This document shows positions 54,699-64,000 of a DNA stretch of 64,000 nucleotides, piece by piece. Position 1 is the stretch's first letter; each line of letters opens with the position of its first letter. The DNA is from Brachycybe producta. Lineage: Eukaryota > Arthropoda > Diplopoda > Playtdesmida > Andrognathidae. A program made the translations under genes and the position numbers. Under the pieces are notes generated by a model. The model did no database searches, was not told where the DNA came from, and was given only the letters and a program-made list of their open reading frames with translations. The DNA lies in assembly GCA_036925085.1 (NCBI GenBank), contig JAUPFP010000072.1, forward strand, positions 697,001-761,000, given 5' to 3'.

Positions 54699-55232
54699 GT
54701 GAAATACCCATGCGCATGTAAAATAAAATAGGCGTATTGATTTGCGAGTTCGAAAGTGGTTGAACATGTTGACGTTTTTGTTCGGTTTGGTTACACCTGT
54801 TGCCAAATATCACTTATAGTCTACATAAATAGTATAGTAGTCTGAACAAATTATGTCGTTTGCTTTAAGGCCTAACTGTATATTTTTGTTTTCTGCAGCT
54901 TTAAAGCTAAGATTTCCATTGCTTTCTGTAGCTTTTCATGTTACTGCATATTTGTGTTTTTAAAAAGCAAACTGTTGCTTTCTTGTTTTTTTGAAGAGCT
55001 CTTCTATCATGGTTTGATTATTTGCAGCAGATCATATAGCATTTGAAATACTAACTAACCAATCAGATCCCATCATAAATGTATAAAGCTGGTCAAATGA
55101 TTATGACGTAGCAGCTACTACATGTGTGCAGTATAATAATAGATTTAATGTTTTAGAAAATTAGAACTAAGCATTGCAACCATTTTAAGCTTTAAATCAG
55201 TGTACAGTTTATCTCTTGTTTTTACAAACAAC

Positions 55233-55640
55233 ATTAAGAGCCTAGATACACCGCCATCTTGTTGTTTTGAGCTGACGACAACGAGACAAATGAGTGTTAG
55301 GCCTACTATATGGTGTTACTGAAATTGCAAGAAATCGCCTCAGAATCGCTCAATTAAAATACAGTAAAGCGCAAAATGCAATAAAAAGTATTGTTCTTTA
55401 AGTGCTCGATTTATATAAATTTATTTATCAAAATCGTTCGTTTTTTTACTCCATGTTAAATCCCATTGGATTAAAAACCGTCCTACAAACATTTGAAGAA
55501 CTCCTATTAAAAACGACTTAGAACTATCACACAAAAATTAGCACGTGCATTAATCTAGTGGCTTCACGATGTTTTCTTTTTATAAGCTTTGCACGCGAAA
55601 TTATTTTTCTACTAATTATTATGTGACTTTTGAAACCTGG
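55233..55640. repeat. Dispersed repeat of about 410 bases, copy 2
   Basis: Collinear with 42350-42785: AAGAGCCTAGATACACCGCC, AAAATACAGTAAAGCGCAAA, CTCCATGTTAAATCCCATTG and a late TATGTGACTTTTG. Confidence 0.65.
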
Positions 55641-55769
55641 AGAAAAAATGTTAAAAAAGTGAATCTGATAGAATCTATCCAAAATTATCATTTTATTAAG
55701 ATTGTGGTGCCTATTATTTTTATCCATATATACTTTTTCTGACGTTTTTCTCACTCTGTCTACGGTATT

Positions 55770-56562
55770 GGGGCGACTGAATAAGCGCCAAATTGAACAA
55801 ACGCCAAACTGAATAAGCGCCAAATTGAACAAACGCCAAACTGAATAACCGCCAAATTTTTGGCTTTTATTCAGTTTGGCGTTTCTTCCATTTGGCGCTT
55901 ATTCAGTTTGGCGTTTGTTCCATTTGGCGTTTATTCAGTTTGGCGGCTATTCAGGTTTTTTTTTTAAATTGTGATGGTCCAAATATTGTGAGCTTTTATA
56001 GACGTCAGACTGTGCAGATTTACAGCTAACCTAACCTAATCTAACCAAACCAAACCTAACCTAACCTAACCTAACCTAACCTAACCTAACCTAACCTAAC
56101 CTAACCTAACCTAACCTAATCTAACCAAACCAAACCTAACCTAACCAAACCTAACCAAACCAAACCTAACCTAACCTAACCAATCCTAACCTAACCTAAC
56201 CAATCCTAACCTAACCTAACCAATCCTAACCAAACCTAACCTAAACCTAACCTAACCTAACCAATCCTAACCTAACCTAACCTAACCAATCCTAACCTAA
56301 CATAACCTAACCTAACCAATCCTAACCTAACCATGTGTTTATCACATTTTGGCGGTTATTCAGTTTGGCGCTTGTTCAGTTTGGCGCTTGTTCAGTTTGG
56401 CGTTTGTTCAGTTTGGCGCTTATTCAGTTTGGCGTTTGTTCCATTTGGCGTTTGTTCCATTTGGCGTTTATTCAGTTTGGCGTTTATTCAGTTTGGCGTT
56501 TGTTCAATTTGGCGCTTGTTCAATTTGGCGCTTATTCAATTTGGCGCTTGATCAGCGCCACC
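55770..56562. mobile_element. Foldback element with TTTGGCG arms and (CCTAA)n core, copy B
   Basis: Starts GGGGCGACTGAATAAGCGCC, ends GGCGCTTGATCAGCGCCACC, flanked by exact ACGGTATT duplications (55762-55769, 56563-56570). Arms are arrays of CATTTGGCG/TTATTCAGTT units, and the core has tccaaatattgtgagctttt as in copy A. The core also carries about 300 bases of CCTAA repeats. Confidence 0.85.
56026..56332. repeat. (CCTAA)n tract inside the foldback element
   Basis: Mostly perfect CCTAA units with some CCAAT/CCAAA variants, about 60 units. CCTAA/TTAGG is the telomere unit of many arthropods, but a short version of the same tract (21069-21098) sits at the same place in copy A of the element, so it is part of the element. 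Confidence 0.9.
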
Positions 56563-56897
56563 ACGGTATTATATAAAAGTACTATTGAGGGTTCTGTAAT
56601 ATTTTAAAGATTAAAAATGGCTCCGTATACATGTAGTCAAATAAAATTGCGGAAACGCTGCAATGTATGCAAAACATCCCTTATCCAACTGTAAAGTGAA
56701 ATCCGCAGAAATCGGATATCTGTTATCTGCAGATAGTGAAACTCACTATCCGAGGTATCACTACTTATAACTTACAAGTTGTAACTTATGACGTTATGAG
56801 TAAATTAACTTAAAAGTTCACAAAGTGACATAAATTTAAAAAAAATACTCGCACATAACGAATTAATTTACTTCATTACCTCATTTACTTTTCAATA

Positions 56898-57331
56898 AGG
56901 CTGTACCGATCAAGCTTTTTATTTACCGAGCCAATACCGAACCAATCACACACAAAAAAAATTGGCATGCCGATCGATTTAACCGAGCCGATCATGCCGA
57001 TTTTGGATGATTGCGATGATTCCGTCGGCTAAGAGAGAAGATGGGGTTCGCCCACAAGAACATAATGGGAAAAAAGTTAAATTATAATTTTCGAGTTTAC
57101 AAAGCAAATATGGCAAGACAACAATTTTCTTTTAAAGATGAATTAGTGCTAAAGTTAGTAATTAATTGATTTGACCCTCCACTGCTGCCGTTTTATCGGG
57201 GAGCAGATCTAATTGTTGAGTGCGTTAATGATCGGAAATAGGTTAACATTTGTTAGCCGATCCGATTTTAGCCGATTAGCAGTAAATCGGCAAAAATTGG
57301 TTCGGCAAAATCAGCTCGGTATAACGTTACT
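56898..57331. mobile_element. Probable TIR element with CCGA-type repeats
   Basis: GGCTGTACCGATCAAG with ACCGAGCCAAT at the left and ATTGGTTCGGCAAAATCAGC with TCGGTATAACGTTAC at the right are loosely inverted. Interior non-coding; borders approximate. Confidence 0.4.
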
Positions 57332-57978
57332 TTTCAAATTCTAAAACTTTTAAATTTTGATAGAACTGATTATTTTATACCCGAACAACACCCAAAAAAG
57401 GGGTTTGGAACTGTCATTGTGCGTTTTGGTCTCACAAATCAATTTCATCTTTTGTTCGTAAACTCCTGTATATATTGATGACTTAAAATTTAAAAAAAAA
57501 AATAACTCAAAAGTTATGTTACAACGAAATGACCACAAAATGACTGTCGTTGTATTTTTTTTTATCCGATTTAAAAAAGTTTTTTTTTTAAAAAAAATGT
57601 GAAGAAAATGTATTTTTTTTTTTCTTCTGTTTTTAAAAACACACAAAAAAACCTCATAATTTTTTTAAAAAAAATCAACTAAATCCTTTAAAGCCAAGCT
57701 TTTTTTGTTGTTGTTTGGTTATCTTAAATAAAAAGTATAGTAAGTAGTTAGAGACATTTTGTGAGAAAACTTCTTTTAAGTAAGATGTTGTGTTTGTTCT
57801 TTTAACGCCTTTTTTTCTATACTAAAAGATTGTCAAGATATTTAAATGAATTCGATGATATTTGTTGTTGTTATTGTTGTCAACTTATTTTAAAATTTCT
57901 TCCTTTTTCTTTTGCAAAACTTTCTCGAGGGTTTGGGGGAGGGAAGGGGAGTAACGGGGGATGTGGGGCTCACCCAAC

Positions 57979-58003
57979 ACAGGGAGAGAGGGAGAGAGAG
58001 AGA

Positions 58004-58049
<46 letters not shown>

Positions 58050-58110
58050 AAGAGAGAGAGAGAGAGAGAGATAGGGAAAAGGAGAGAAAGAAAGAGACAG
58101 AGAGAGAAAG
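57979..58110. repeat. GA-rich microsatellite
   Basis: About 130 bases of (GA)n with GGGA/AAAGA variants. It generates long false open frames (RERERE-type on plus, SLSLSL-type on minus). Confidence 0.95.
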
Positions 58111-59500
58111 AAAGCAAGACGAAAGGGGTGACAAATTCGATTGACCACTTCCAACAATAATCTCATCTTAAGAAAATAAAAGAAAATCGTTCTTGAAAGA
58201 CCAGTTTTCAAATTACGAAAACACAAACCAAACATCCAAATCAATTGAAATAATCGTAATCAGTAAAAAGTACATTTTTTTTCTCGAAACTTTTAAAGTT
58301 TTAGATCCATTTTGAAGCAACCCCCCCCCCCCCCCCTTCCACAAAATAAAAATGATAGATAATAAAAAGGAGGAGGAGGAGGTGGGTTGGTGGTGGTGAA
58401 AATTTAATGTTCGATGATGATACGATCAAATTTTAACTACAGTTTTATGTACATAATATAATACAGAAAGAGAGAGAGAGAGACGGTCAAAATATGTTGT
58501 GGGGTCTCTGAAGTACATTGACAGCAGCAGCAGCAAAAAAGACCCAAAGGGAAAAAAAATCTATAGGTGTTTGGTCAATGGGGGGAGGGGGGGGGGGATT
58601 TCGGTGGAAGGGGGAATAAAAATTAAGAAAATTATCTTTTATCTTATTTTTTTTTTCTTCTCTTTTTCGATGTCGTTTTTTTTTTTAAACAAAAACGAAT
58701 GGTAAAAATGTGTTGATCGTCCTAAAAAGCTGTTCGTATTTGCATCTTATCTTTGAATTGCAATCTTGACCATTTTCAAAAAAAAAAAAAAACCAAATGT
58801 TTTGCCTCCTTTATTTCTTTCGTTCAAAACGAGACAATAAATTGTCCAGTGGCAAGACAAGCGCAAAGATTGAACTCAGATTACAATTGGGTTAATAGAA
58901 ATCAACACTTTGTTGTGTGTTTTTTTAAATATTTTGAGCTATTTTTTCTCTCTCCTTGTTATTTCAGTCCCGAACAAAAAAATAGAAGGAACGTTATAAT
59001 GTGCTTATTTATTATACATATAATCTTATATATATATGGAAAAAACATAATGGAATTATATTATAAATCTTGTGTTGTGTTTTTTTGTTTCGGAATATAT
59101 ATAACTGTATAAACACCTTAAATTGACATTGTGAAATCAAGATTAATATCAGCCCATATCAACTCAGAAAAATTGCATAGGCGTTTCATATAGGCTTACA
59201 GTGAAAACCGTTTAGTCGAAAAGTTTGGTTCAAAGCCCTTGTATCCTGCTTGTTGCCGTTTAGCGTATCGTATCACCGTTGCGTATTGTACCCGTATCAT
59301 TTATTGATATGGATAACAGTGTACACCAAGCATGTCAAACTCAAAGGCTAACACGGGCCAAATAAACAAGGTCTTAAGTTTATGTGGGCCGCAAAAAAAC
59401 AAAACCTTCAATTTTTATTTCGAAAAGTACAGTAGAAAAAAAAAAGAACAAAAACAATAGATTGTTACTTTAGAAATGCAATAAGGGCAGCACAAATTTT

Positions 59501-60559
59501 CAGGGTGGCTGATTTTTTTATTTTTTTTTTTAAATCAAATAAATCGATTTATTTGATTTAAATCAGAATTTTTTGATTTTTTTTTTTCCATTTATATGAA
59601 ATATTAATTTTTTTTATAATGATGTTTGCAAGAATGACTAATAATAACATTGTTAATTGTTAAGTTGTTAGTTAAGTGCCCTGAAAAGCACTGAAATGAA
59701 CTCGGGAGGCCCCAACAGACTTCCAAGGACCATAAAACACATAAATCACTTGCAATGAATTCTCAAAGTTAAAATTTCATGAAGAACCATAGTTACAATT
59801 CAACTACGTCCACTCTGAACGGCGTAACTTTTGAAGCGTGCAGTGCACACTCTAAAGGCGCAGTCACACTAGGCTGGTTTACAAGCCGCTGGTTGCTGCT
59901 GGCTATTAGCAGCAACAGCAAGCAGCAGCAGCTGCTTTGGGTTCACACTTGTCCAGTCACTGCTGGTATTAGCAGTGCAAGTCATCCAATCACCGTCTTG
60001 CAAAAACACAAACTAACAACAACCAACCCAAGCAGTGGAGTTTCAACTACTACTAGTGACAAAAAGTTCACACTAGATGGCAGCAGCAGGAAGGGAGTCA
60101 CATGACCAGCTGGTAGCTGATAAAGTTGGACATGTCCAACTTCACGAGCCGCTGTTAAAATCACTAGCCTGCTGGAGAAAGCAGCTGCTAGTAGCAGTTC
60201 AGACTATGCTGCTAGAGTGCTACAACCAGCCAGCAGCAACCAACGGCTGGGAAACCAGCCTAGTGTAACTGCGCCATAAATGAAACCATTCCAGACATCT
60301 ATGGGAATTCTTCTTGTTCACTTGCAATGAATTTTCGAATATCTTCAAAAAAAGTAATGCATTAATGAAAGGACTACCACTGGATTTTATTTTTAAAAAA
60401 TAGAAGAAAATGCTGGGAACTCTTTTATTTTTATTGTATAATTTAAAATCTTTAAATAAATATGAATATTTTTTTTAAAAAATCGTTTGATTTATTTAAA
60501 AAAATTGTTTGATTTAAATCATGATTTAAATCAATGTGATTTAAATCACTGCCACCCTG
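59501..60559. mobile_element. hAT-like element nested in 59327-60688
   Basis: The ends CAGGGTGGC and GCCACCCTG with GATTTAAATCA-rich subterminal DNA identify the same family as 14605-16741. The flanks GCACAAAT (three bases off the left end) and GCACAAAA suggest a diverged duplication. Contains 59857-60275. Confidence 0.7.
59857..60275. mobile_element. TIR element, innermost layer (GGCGCAGTCACACTAGGCTGG)
   Basis: GGCGCAGTCACACTAGGCTGG is mirrored by CCAGCCTAGTGTAACTGCGCC, followed inward by many GCTGGTAGC/GCTGCTGG words in both directions. TAAA borders or lies next to both ends. No transposase. The frame 59779-60105 is a by-product. Confidence 0.75.
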
Positions 60560-61097
60560 GCACAAAATGAGAATTATATTTCAAAGGTGAGAAAAAGTAG
60601 TGAATGGATGAAAAAATGTAGTAAATCTATAAAAGTATTGGCTGGGCCACAAAGATATTCGTTGTGGGCCGCATGTTTGACATGCTTGGTGTACACGCTA
60701 CTCGATGTTTCTTGTATCATCAATGCGTTGCGTTTCAAAATGCACGATACGAGATTGCAGACGTCCCCGTTTCATCTAGTTTCATTTCAACTGCCGAAAT
60801 GAGCACACCACAGCAAATTGCAGCAGCCGCGTACATTTTTATTCACTATTCGCGACTGAACAGATAGATCTATTGTGCAACGGAGTGACCGAGCGCGCTG
60901 CCCCTGTCCCAACTTACTCCACCACGTATCGTATCATTTCTTTGGTGTGACCGGGGAATAAAACCGACAAATGACCGATCGGGTTCGTTGCAGTTCTTTG
61001 TATCATATTTTGATACGGAACAATGCTACACTAGCTGTATCCACTGATACGCATGGGAGATACGATACGCAGAAATGCAACAAGTGGATACCTGCCT

Positions 61098-61727
61098 TAA
61101 GGGGTAGTACACACCAAGATTCTTTGTTGGGATACAATGCTGTGGGTCTGAATCGTGTCAGTTGCGATTCAGACCCGCAACAATGTTGAAATGTTTCGGG
61201 GGCTGAATCGTGTCAGCTCAGATTCAGTGTTTCTTGACTCTCATCGAAATGGGAAACATTTAAACGTGTTGTTGCAAAACATTTCATAGTGTGGACCGCT
61301 TTTTGAAACAAGAACATAAAAACTCAAAAGAGCTCAGTTTGTTATTAATTATTAAATACTAGGTTTTTAAAATACTGTTAAACTACTTGAGGGCCTGCTG
61401 TGTACATTCACTACTAAATTGTGGTTTTGGGGATTTCGAACTGCTGCCCCCATCTCCTAATTTCAGGGTGAACTGAATGTGTTCTCGGCCGAAAAAAGCT
61501 TTTGTGTCCAGTGCCCACCACTTACTGTTTCTGTTTTATTCGCCCCTCTTGATCAATGACAGTATAAAGCACATATATTAATGACATGGTAAAAGCCAGA
61601 AGGATGGAAAGAAACTTGAGTATAGGTGTGGTGGACACGGAACAATGTTGTGGGTCTGAATCGCGTCAGTTGCGATTCTGCCCAGCAACATTGTATCGGA
61701 GCAGCCCTGTAACAAAGTATCCTAGTG
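61098..61727. mobile_element. TIR element related to 24560-25240
   Basis: GATTCTTTGTTGGGATACAA with GCTGTGGGTCTGAATCG at the left, and CGATTCTGCCCAGCAACATT with TGTAACAAAGTATCC at the right. Internal GCAACAATGTTGAAATGTTT is shared with the PNKP-intron copy. Confidence 0.6.
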
Positions 61728-62157
61728 TTTAGATGAACAGCTGATTTTCGAACTCTTTGATTATTCTGTCTTTCAGAAGAAGAAAAATTCAAGAGAAACT
61801 GTGAAGTGTGTTGGAAACTAGAAGGGTTCTGATGCGAGTTGAGTGAATGACTCAAGAATTTTTATAAGCAGACGATATTTTTTAATTTATATGTCTATAA
61901 AAAGCTAATTTTGAAAGATATGATCATGATAATAATACCTTTAACTGATTGAGCTGTCCTTCTTCTAGTTTATAAAATTCTTTCTGCTTTCTCTTCATTT
62001 TTGGATCTCTAAAGACAAAAAAATAATTGAAGTTCGAAATCAGTTGTTCATACATGTAAGTCATGTTAACAAAAACACAAAGTCAATATTTTTTTAAAAA
62101 ACTTCTTATAAATATTTAAAAAAAAAAGGTCTAAAAAGTAAAAAAAAACTAGTTTGT

Positions 62158-62615
62158 TCTTGTCTTGTTGGTGTAGTGCTTATACCTTTTGTACAATGAG
62201 TTAAATGAATTCAAATTAAATGTGTTTAGGTGAATTATACGGAATCCAGTTAAGGACATGAACACCAAATAAAAATTGACTTTATTATTATTTTAAATTG
62301 AAATAACTAAATCACTATTTTGTCAATAGTTTCTATATTGTATTTAAGTATTAAGTCAATATTTTCAGATTATTAACTGAATAAATTGAATTCGACGACA
62401 TATTGTTTGTTTTCCCTTCACAGGGGGCTCTGTAGAACACGTTTATTATTTAAATGCATTTAAATTAATCAGGTGTGTACGAGGTATTAGTGTCTTAGCC
62501 CATTGGTAATGTTGGTCATGGGTTCAATCCCCGTGCAGTGTGAGTTACATTTTCAAATATTTCAGAAGGTGGCGCGGTGGACAAACAAACAAATAATCAA
62601 GTTAAATAAAAGTGA
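62158..62615 (+). mobile_element. tRNA-derived SINE, copy 3, split by an AT-rich repeat
   Basis: The left part TTGTCTTGTTGGTGTAGTG and the right part TTAGTGTCTTAGCCC, GGGTTCAATCCCCGTGCAG, GTGGACAAACAAACAAATAA match the SINE at 15293. About 300 bases (62190-62480) equal to the dispersed repeat at 35014-35320 lie between them. Confidence 0.6.
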
Positions 62616-63656
62616 TAGATCCTCTTCATGACAAGGGGGCTGACGTTGGGGGTGAATCTCGTACGGTATGGAAAGCAATTTGAGTTTTTATCCACTGGAT
62701 TTTCAGATAATTCTTTTCCGGGAATCCAGCAAAACGCGGATAAAAGATTAAAAATGGCTTTCCATATGTACGATCTGCTGTGAATCTTTGTAAATCTCGT
62801 TCATAATTTTCTTCAGTGTCGGCCCCCCTTGCTTCATAACTGGGGGGAAAAAATCTATTATTTCCAGATGGTAAATACCGTGGTAATATCCGGTAAAAAA
62901 AATACCTACCCCTGAGAAAAACTTTGCCAACTGTGGTTTCTAGTGATTATTAGCTTTTCTTTTAATCTTTTTATATATTTGACTTCGAGTGTTTGCTTCA
63001 TATTTTGTAGTAAAAGCATTTGCTTTGTTTTATTTTTGCGTCTTATTGTCAAATAGACTCAAATGCAAGTAGATGATGTTTTTGAATACACTTTTTCACT
63101 TTGAATTAAAAATGTTTTTCACGTTTTACAGTTGATGATTATTGATACAATTGAGAATGGTGCTTGGGTCTGTAAAGATAATTTTAGGCCTATCTCACTT
63201 TATGAGAGGCTAAGAGTAATCATTCCCATCATTCCATTATCATTATTATATTTATTATTAAAGGATATATACAGAGATGAATATAACTCTGAACTATTAG
63301 ATGCGCTTCAAAAGAAAGAATGAATGAATGAACGGGAAAAAAAAAGAGAAAATTATGAAAAGATAAACGAAAGAAAGCAAAAAAGCTTTGATGGAAAACC
63401 AATTCACTTGTTCTACATGTTAGCTGTTTTACAATGGTATTTTTTTTCTCTCTCTTCTACCTTATAGAAGTTCGCCCTTGTGGTCTTCTTCTTGATAACG
63501 GTAATGATAATGACCAAATGATGCCATACGATGATAACAATCATCTTTGATGCTTTTCTCTCTCTCGTTATTTGGGGCCTCTTTTTTCTTCTATGGCTCT
63601 CTCTATCTCTCCATTCATTCATCCATCCATCCGTATTTATACAATCATTGATGACA

Positions 63657-63675
63657 ATCTCTCTCTCTCTCTCTC
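63657..63675. repeat. (CT)n microsatellite
   Basis: A short run of CT units in pyrimidine-rich DNA; the nearby open frames 63413-63790 follow from it. Confidence 0.8.
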
Positions 63676-64000
63676 GGGCACTGAAAAAAGTGTTCGTGTT
63701 TGTCTCCACCTAGTCTGCGTGTGGGCAGTTTTTCTCACACTCTCTCCCACCCCCACCTCCGCCCTTGTCCTACCTTTAATACACATTTAATACATAATCT
63801 TGATTAAAAGTTGGAATGGAAAATAGTAGGGGGAAAATAGGGTTAGAGATCTACTTACTTAAATAAAAAAAAGGTAGGGAAGGGGGGTGGGGAATGAAGG
63901 AAGGGTAAGCCTTTGCTTGCTGCGGCTAACTTGTATTCGTGGTCAGAGAAGACGTGAATTTAAACTAGGGTTTTTTTTTGTGCCTCTTTTTGTGTACAAT

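Larger units (their letters stand above)
59327..60688. mobile_element. hAT-like element, outer layer of a three-deep nest
   Basis: CAAGCATGTCAAACTCAAAGG at the left, inverted at the right as TGTTTGACATGCTTG. The exact 8-bp duplication GTGTACAC flanks it (59319-59326, 60689-60696). Second inverted part: GTGGGCCGCAAAAA / GTTGTGGGCCGC region. Interrupted by 59501-60559. Confidence 0.85.
38304..64000. other. Presumed long first intron of the MSRRKQ gene, repeat-filled
   Basis: No coding exon was recognised downstream on either strand apart from transposon remnants. Contents listed separately include MITEs, hAT-like nests, LINE remnants, SINEs, a 16-bp satellite, a foldback element with CCTAA repeats and GA/CT microsatellites (39411-39437, 57979-58110, 63657-63675). 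Stretches such as 44400-45300, 54700-55220 and 61900-62150 show nothing I can name. A weak candidate at 63132-63320 follows TTTTACAG but has no recognisable domain. Confidence 0.5.

Noticed and set aside
54274..54813. 179-codon minus-strand open frame
   Set aside because: Two-fifths of it is the 16-bp satellite read in a frame that cannot close; no start context or splice support.
56026..56332. Interstitial telomere or chromosome end
   Set aside because: The CCTAA tract is bounded by a foldback element with target duplications, and a short version occurs in the other copy.
57830..58244. RERERE and SLSLSL open frames
   Set aside because: GA microsatellite.
63132..63323. 63-codon plus-strand frame after TTTTACAG, possible exon of the zinc-finger gene
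   Set aside because: No zinc finger, no recognisable motif and AT-rich codons; left as unassigned.

Overview
The window is nuclear DNA of an animal, almost certainly an invertebrate. Genes are AT-rich and split by many introns with GT..AG borders. Intergenic and intronic DNA is crowded with short DNA transposons, foldback elements, tRNA-derived SINEs, degraded LINE pieces, homopolymer runs and microsatellites. A (CCTAA)n tract (the TTAGG telomere unit of many arthropods) is present but lies inside a mobile element, so it only weakly hints at an arthropod. I cannot name the species.

Genes, left to right. (1) 4165-4279 (+): the last coding exon of an unrecognised gene that enters from the left. 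(2) 9479-11362 (-): a complete five-exon CFAP20 gene, 193 codons, with every splice phase matching. (3) 12678-28294 (+): a 15-exon PNKP gene (FHA domain, HAD phosphatase, P-loop kinase), about 623 codons, divergent from CFAP20 with 1.3 kb between the start codons. It has a Trp in place of the Gly of the DxDGT motif. (4) 30737 to about 34177 (-): the 3' part of an LRP3/LRP10/LRP12-like receptor (CUB, three LDL-A modules, one membrane span, proline-rich tail), convergent with PNKP; its first exon is not identified. (5) 38264-38303 (+): the first coding exon of a zinc-finger repressor carrying the N-terminal MSRRKQ NuRD-binding motif (FOG/BCL11/SALL type). The remaining 25 kb probably lies in its first intron or beyond, because I find no other convincing exon.

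The genes do not form a pathway: ciliary doublet protein, DNA-end repair enzyme, endocytic receptor, transcriptional corepressor. What links the region is its repeat history. Several hAT-type elements can be delimited to the base by 8-bp target duplications (14605-16741, 15080-16343, 19740-20029, 47123-47592, 49865-50356, 50009-50255, 59327-60688), and two of these loci are three-deep nests. Two foldback families built of internal minisatellites occur here: one fills most of CFAP20 intron 1; the other sits in a PNKP intron and again at 55770-56562 with the CCTAA tract inside it. A palindromic MITE group shares one core but has three different sets of ends, and one copy is joined to a Helitron-like 3' terminus (hairpin followed by CTAG).

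Exon borders were set by hand from splice sites, reading phase and family knowledge. Repeat borders without a target duplication are approximate. Nothing was checked by database search.
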